A model generated the notes under the pieces. The model saw nothing but the letters and a program-made list of their open reading frames with translations, ran no database searches and was not told where the DNA came from. Source: Trichoplax sp. H2 (lineage: Eukaryota > Placozoa > Uniplacotomia > Trichoplacea). Taken from it: a DNA stretch of 64,000 nucleotides. Positions 61,601 through 64,000 of this stretch are shown piece after piece; within the stretch, counting starts at the first letter, position 1, and the number at the start of each line of letters is the position of its first letter. A program made the position numbers and the translations under genes. Where the stretch lies: positions 744,001 to 808,000 of the forward strand of contig NOWV01000014.1 of the NCBI GenBank assembly GCA_003344405.1. Direction: 5' to 3'.

Positions 61601-63921
61601 AAAACTTTCATTACCAACACATTTGACATCATCTAGCCAATATTTGGTTATGTTTGAATTATATCTTGAGCAGCAGTAGTACTTGCGGACTTTAGTAAAT
61701 CCAAGCTGTCTGCATGCAACATCAGCTGCTTTCAGATCGAAATAGTCGTCGCAAACGGAGCCCCAGGTACCATTGTAAAAGATTGCTAAGTTTCCAGTAT
61801 ACTTGTTGGGTCCACCGATTAATTTTAGCGGCTTTCCATGAATTACTACAGTAATTTTATTAAACAATTAGCAGGGAATTTTTTACGCGGGAGCACTGCG
61901 TAGCGATAAACTAAAATAATTAACTAACTGCATGAAAGTTCAAGTCGTTATTTATATGCTTACGTTAAATTGCATTTACCTGTTTCGCAATGTTTACCGG
62001 TGTGTTCAGGTTCACAATTACATTGATAAGTTGTGGGTGATTTTGTAGTACATGTGCCTCTTGGACATGGAGATGAGTAACATGGATCATCTAGAATCGA
62101 AGGTTGTGGCGGAGTACAGACTCCGTCAATTAATTGTAGCATTAGCCTTAGTAATTAGTAATTAAGATTATATTAATTGTTAATAACATTTATTTATTGG
62201 GTATGGGATAATTGTAACATTATTAGTAGTCTAGTTATACTTGTTGTAGACTCTGTGCAGAGTAGTGTATTTACAGAAATGATAACTAATAGTAATTTCT
62301 GTTGCTTTGTGCTGAGCCTTTGATTGTTAATTGGCTCTTAATTAGTTCATAACTCATTAGTGTTGTTTACGCCGTCTGCCATACTAAACCATATAGACAG
62401 TCGGCTATACAAAAGCTGTATACTTTTAGAGTTGTTTACCTAAGCTGTGCACCGAGTGCAACCGGGCTAGGGTATATAAAGCCCAGCGCTCTCACTAGCA
62501 GTACAGTTGTCGATTGACCGTGTAGTTAGAGTAGTCTTGGATGGCAAGATTACCTTGTTTAAATAAACTATTTTAAAAGCCTAAGACTAGTCTACACTTA
62601 GCCCGTTAGGGCATACTTGGCTGTTATAGCCTTAGTATTCGTACAGCTTCAAAGGCCCAGGTTTCCTTGTCGTGGGCTGATCACGACAAAGGTGCATTGG
62701 AGTGATTAATTTGTAATTTTGTTTAAGGTAATAAATAAATCAATCTAAATCAACGCAACATACCGGCACATTGAATTCCGACCAGACTAAAGTAGTCGCA
62801 AGATGGAGAGATCTTTGTATTTAGTTTACAGTCTAAGATGGAAGTTTCATTTCCGGAGCATAGAATACCAGCTGTAAATGAAAATGTGATAGCATATACC
62901 GACGATAAGATGGCTTGAAATTACAACTAAGATAATCTAGCCGTAGTAGTAGATTTTACTTGACATCTAAATTAGTTCCGATGATGTTGTGATCTACATC
63001 TACTGTATAAATATTTTTGTGAAAGAATTTATTGCTACCATTTCCTTTCTAACAACGTTCAATTACTTCTCTTATTCTCGAAACATCGCTCGTGTTCATT
63101 TTACAGCTAATAATTTCATGATAGAATGATTACTATATCTTTCATTATTACTACGCTATTGCTTTGAGATAGGAAATTGTTTTACTAATTCTAGCAAACA
63201 GAATAAATTTGATCGGATCCATAGAAGCGAGATATTACAGGTCATGAAATGTATAGCACAGGTAGTAAAAGTCTTTCCTATTGATTCTAATATAGTATGT
63301 TAAGTAAATATACTATAAATTATGATCTTATGATGGCAATTTTATTATAAAAACGTTGGCGAAATTTATCCCATCTTAAAACATTAATAAATTGCTAATT
63401 CATAAAATAGCTAAATAAAAGAATATACTTGCATCTCTAACTTACAATAGAATATTTTTCCTGTGACATGACCATAGAAGCTCCTCTGGTAGCGATTTGC
63501 CATATAAGGATAATTTAGCTTCGAACAAATAAGCGAAGCAGCCGCGTTATTGAAGGTATTTTGATCACAGACACTGCCCCAAGTTCCATTGTGATATATT
63601 TGCAGCGTTCCTGCCATTACATTATTGCCTTGAGAAGATGTAAGCCTAACATCGCCTTCAGTCGCTCCTAAGTAAGCATAATGCTAGCTATTATTATACG
63701 CGTAAGTGCGCTCACGATACTTTATCGCAATGTTCTAATTATGATGCTAACTAGCGTATAATATATGGCTACTACGAATAATTTCAAGTTCTTTTACAGT
63801 TCTAACTAACTTTCTGTACAAAATCTTCCATGAAATCCTTGAGGACAATAGCAACTATATCCGTAAGGATGATCCAAACATGTGGCAGAATTACCACAAG
63901 GGTTATTATTGCATTCAATTT
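51812..63921 (-). CDS. Large SRCR/EGF/Ig single-pass membrane receptor (5' end beyond window)
   Basis: A cell-surface receptor with, in order, EGF, SRCR, EGF, SRCR-EGF-SRCR, EGF, Ca-binding EGF, SRCR, a linker, EGF, then five Ig + EGF rounds and a TM helix. In total 4 SRCR, 11 EGF and 5 Ig domains are visible. All exons begin and end in compatible phases (nearly all phase 1), and I joined them without a frameshift. SRCR domains suggest scavenger, adhesion or innate-recognition roles; the ligand is unknown. The cytoplasmic tail appears short, with its end unresolved. Two splice donors read GC rather than GT (after 56545 and after 55315). The signal peptide and first exons lie right of the window. 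An LTR-like insertion sits in the 62.1-62.76 kb intron. A partial pseudogene copy is at 42.2-43.6 kb. Modules are itemised in the following entries. Confidence 0.88.
52806..58536 (-). CDS. Receptor exons: five Ig + split-EGF rounds
   Basis: Ig exons (phase 1-1, 297-306 bp): 58536-58240, 57468-57166, 56045-55740, 54644-54342, 53108-52806. Each shows the C-strand Cys, a W in a TW/SW/IW-K or -QNG strand, and YxC in the F strand (for example GVYRCNG, GAYSCSA, GDYRCVG, GSYNCQV, GVYSCRV). The EGF after each Ig is split: EGF-a 57924-57852, 56617-56545, 55581-55503, 54203-54131 (73 nt except one of 79), phase 1-2; EGF-b 57772-57723, 56296-56250, 55361-55315, 53247-53201 (47-50 nt), phase 2-1. The fifth EGF (52651-52579 and 52050-51998) leads to the TM exon. 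Donors after 56545 (GCAAGT) and 55315 (GCATGG) are GC-type. Confidence 0.88.
58748..59626 (-). CDS. Receptor exons: linker, 17-nt microexon, EGF
   Basis: Exon 59626-59578 (49 nt, phase 1-2) gives [16 protein letters not shown]. Exon 59425-59409 is a 17-nt microexon (phase 2-1, acceptor GAATAG, donor GTAAGT) giving NYICHT. Exon 58876-58748 gives an EGF ([16 protein letters not shown] to GYWNGNEC). The first two exons have no domain of their own, but both splice sites are good and their phases repair the join from SRCR 4 to the EGF, which a direct 59740-to-58876 splice would also satisfy. They may be alternatively used. Confidence 0.6.
59740..60983 (-). CDS. Receptor exons: EGF, Ca-binding EGF, SRCR 4
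   Basis: Exon 60983-60861 encodes an EGF ([16 protein letters not shown] to YTGKNC). Exon 60513-60388 encodes a Ca-binding EGF starting with DIDEC, the calcium-ligand signature, then [13 protein letters not shown] and [15 protein letters not shown]. Exon 60060-59740 encodes SRCR 4: [35 protein letters not shown], ending AQAFC. Its cysteines are near complete for the group. Confidence 0.88.
61081..61845 (-). CDS. Receptor exon: SRCR 2 - EGF - SRCR 3 in one 765-bp exon
   Basis: A single long phase 1-1 exon with a complete SRCR ([26 protein letters not shown], then [11 protein letters not shown] and ending VEC), an EGF ([13 protein letters not shown] to YYGDNC) and a second SRCR ([24 protein letters not shown], ending ATIRC). 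This fused three-domain exon contrasts with the one-domain exons around it and implies loss of two introns or retrotransposed fusion within the gene. Several N-glycosylation sequons are present. Confidence 0.9.
61980..63921 (-). CDS. Receptor exons: EGF, SRCR 1 (split), EGF
   Basis: Exon 63921-63811 encodes an EGF ([14 protein letters not shown] to GFHGRFC) and has a GTTAGT donor. Exons 63667-63446 and 62871-62764 encode one SRCR domain split within its second half: [14 protein letters not shown], then [14 protein letters not shown] and ending IQCA. Exon 62090-61980 encodes an EGF ([13 protein letters not shown] to PEHTGKHC). All joins are phase 1, so each module is symmetrical and can be duplicated or skipped without a frameshift. 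The exon upstream of 63921 is outside the window. Confidence 0.85.
62190..62700 (+). mobile_element. LTR-like insertion in a receptor intron (possible solo LTR)
   Basis: A stretch GC-richer than its surroundings, with the layout of a retrotransposon LTR on the plus strand: a TATA box (GGTATATAAA, 62471-62480), a likely start region about 30 bp on, a polyadenylation signal AATAAA at 62562-62567, and a U5-like end (AAGACTAGTCTACACTTAGC onward). No gag or pol frame is present, so if real it is a solo LTR. I cannot fix its ends: no clear TG...CA pair with a matching 4-6 bp duplication was found, so limits are approximate. It lies in the intron between SRCR 1 and the following EGF, antisense to the gene. 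Confidence 0.45.
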
Positions 63922-64000
63922 CTGTAATTTAAAAAGCAATGACATGTAATTATCGGTTATATTATAAACATTGAAGTCTATAGTGGCTTAGAAAATTTAA

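Noticed and set aside
1-64000. tRNA, rRNA or CRISPR features
   Set aside because: No cloverleaf with B-box-like words, no rRNA-like conserved core and no regularly spaced repeat/spacer array was seen on reading; tRNA detection by eye is weak, so a scan with a covariance model would be needed to be sure.

Overview
The window looks like AT-rich nuclear DNA from an early-branching animal, most likely a placozoan (Trichoplax/Hoilungia type). This rests on content: metazoan genes with many short introns (mostly about 75-600 bp, GT-AG), single-exon divergent class A GPCRs, and a large SRCR/EGF/Ig membrane receptor next to universal eukaryotic genes (NCAPG2, IFT54, NDUFA8, RHBDD1). The species is an inference; I could not run a search.

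Layout. 1-9.6 kb: one single-exon GPCR (minus, 4495-5589) in otherwise empty AT-rich DNA. 9.6-11.2 kb: a five-exon RHBDD1/RHBDL4 rhomboid protease (minus) with its catalytic Ser/His pair, a ubiquitin-interacting motif and a C-terminal p97-binding motif. 14.3-15.4 kb: a second GPCR (plus). 18.4-21.2 kb: a tandem pair of nearly identical intronless ATP-grasp genes (minus) that look bacterial. 21.8-24.8 kb: hairpin and GTAC-rich repeats, with NDUFA8 (minus) at 23.8-24.1 kb. 25.7-29.9 kb: IFT54/TRAF3IP1, 18 exons (plus). 30.4-31.4 kb: a composite GTAC-palindrome repeat array. 33.2-40.3 kb: condensin II subunit NCAPG2, 26 exons (plus). 42.2-43.6 kb: a decayed partial copy of the receptor gene further right (minus). 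45.1-46.3 kb: a hairpin/MITE-like element. 47.1-48.1 kb: a third GPCR (plus). 51.8-63.9 kb: the large receptor gene (minus), running off the right edge at its 5' end; one of its introns holds an LTR-like insertion.

The receptor has, from N to C within the window, EGF-SRCR-EGF-SRCR-EGF-SRCR-EGF-EGFca-SRCR-linker-EGF, then five rounds of Ig + EGF, then a transmembrane helix. Each Ig is one phase 1-1 exon of about 300 bp, and each EGF of this half is split over two small exons (about 73 + 47 bp), so the gene appears to have grown by tandem duplication of a three-exon cassette.

The genes do not form an operon or pathway; they are unrelated neighbours. Surface receptors (three GPCRs and the SRCR/Ig receptor) make up much of the coding content. 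The most unusual items are the tandem bacterial-type ATP-grasp genes, the cassette receptor with its 17-nt microexon, GC donors and pseudogene copy, and a domain from about 12 to 31 kb rich in ACAGTAC/ACTGTAC words. All exon coordinates were derived by eye from splice signals, reading phase and homology recalled from known families.
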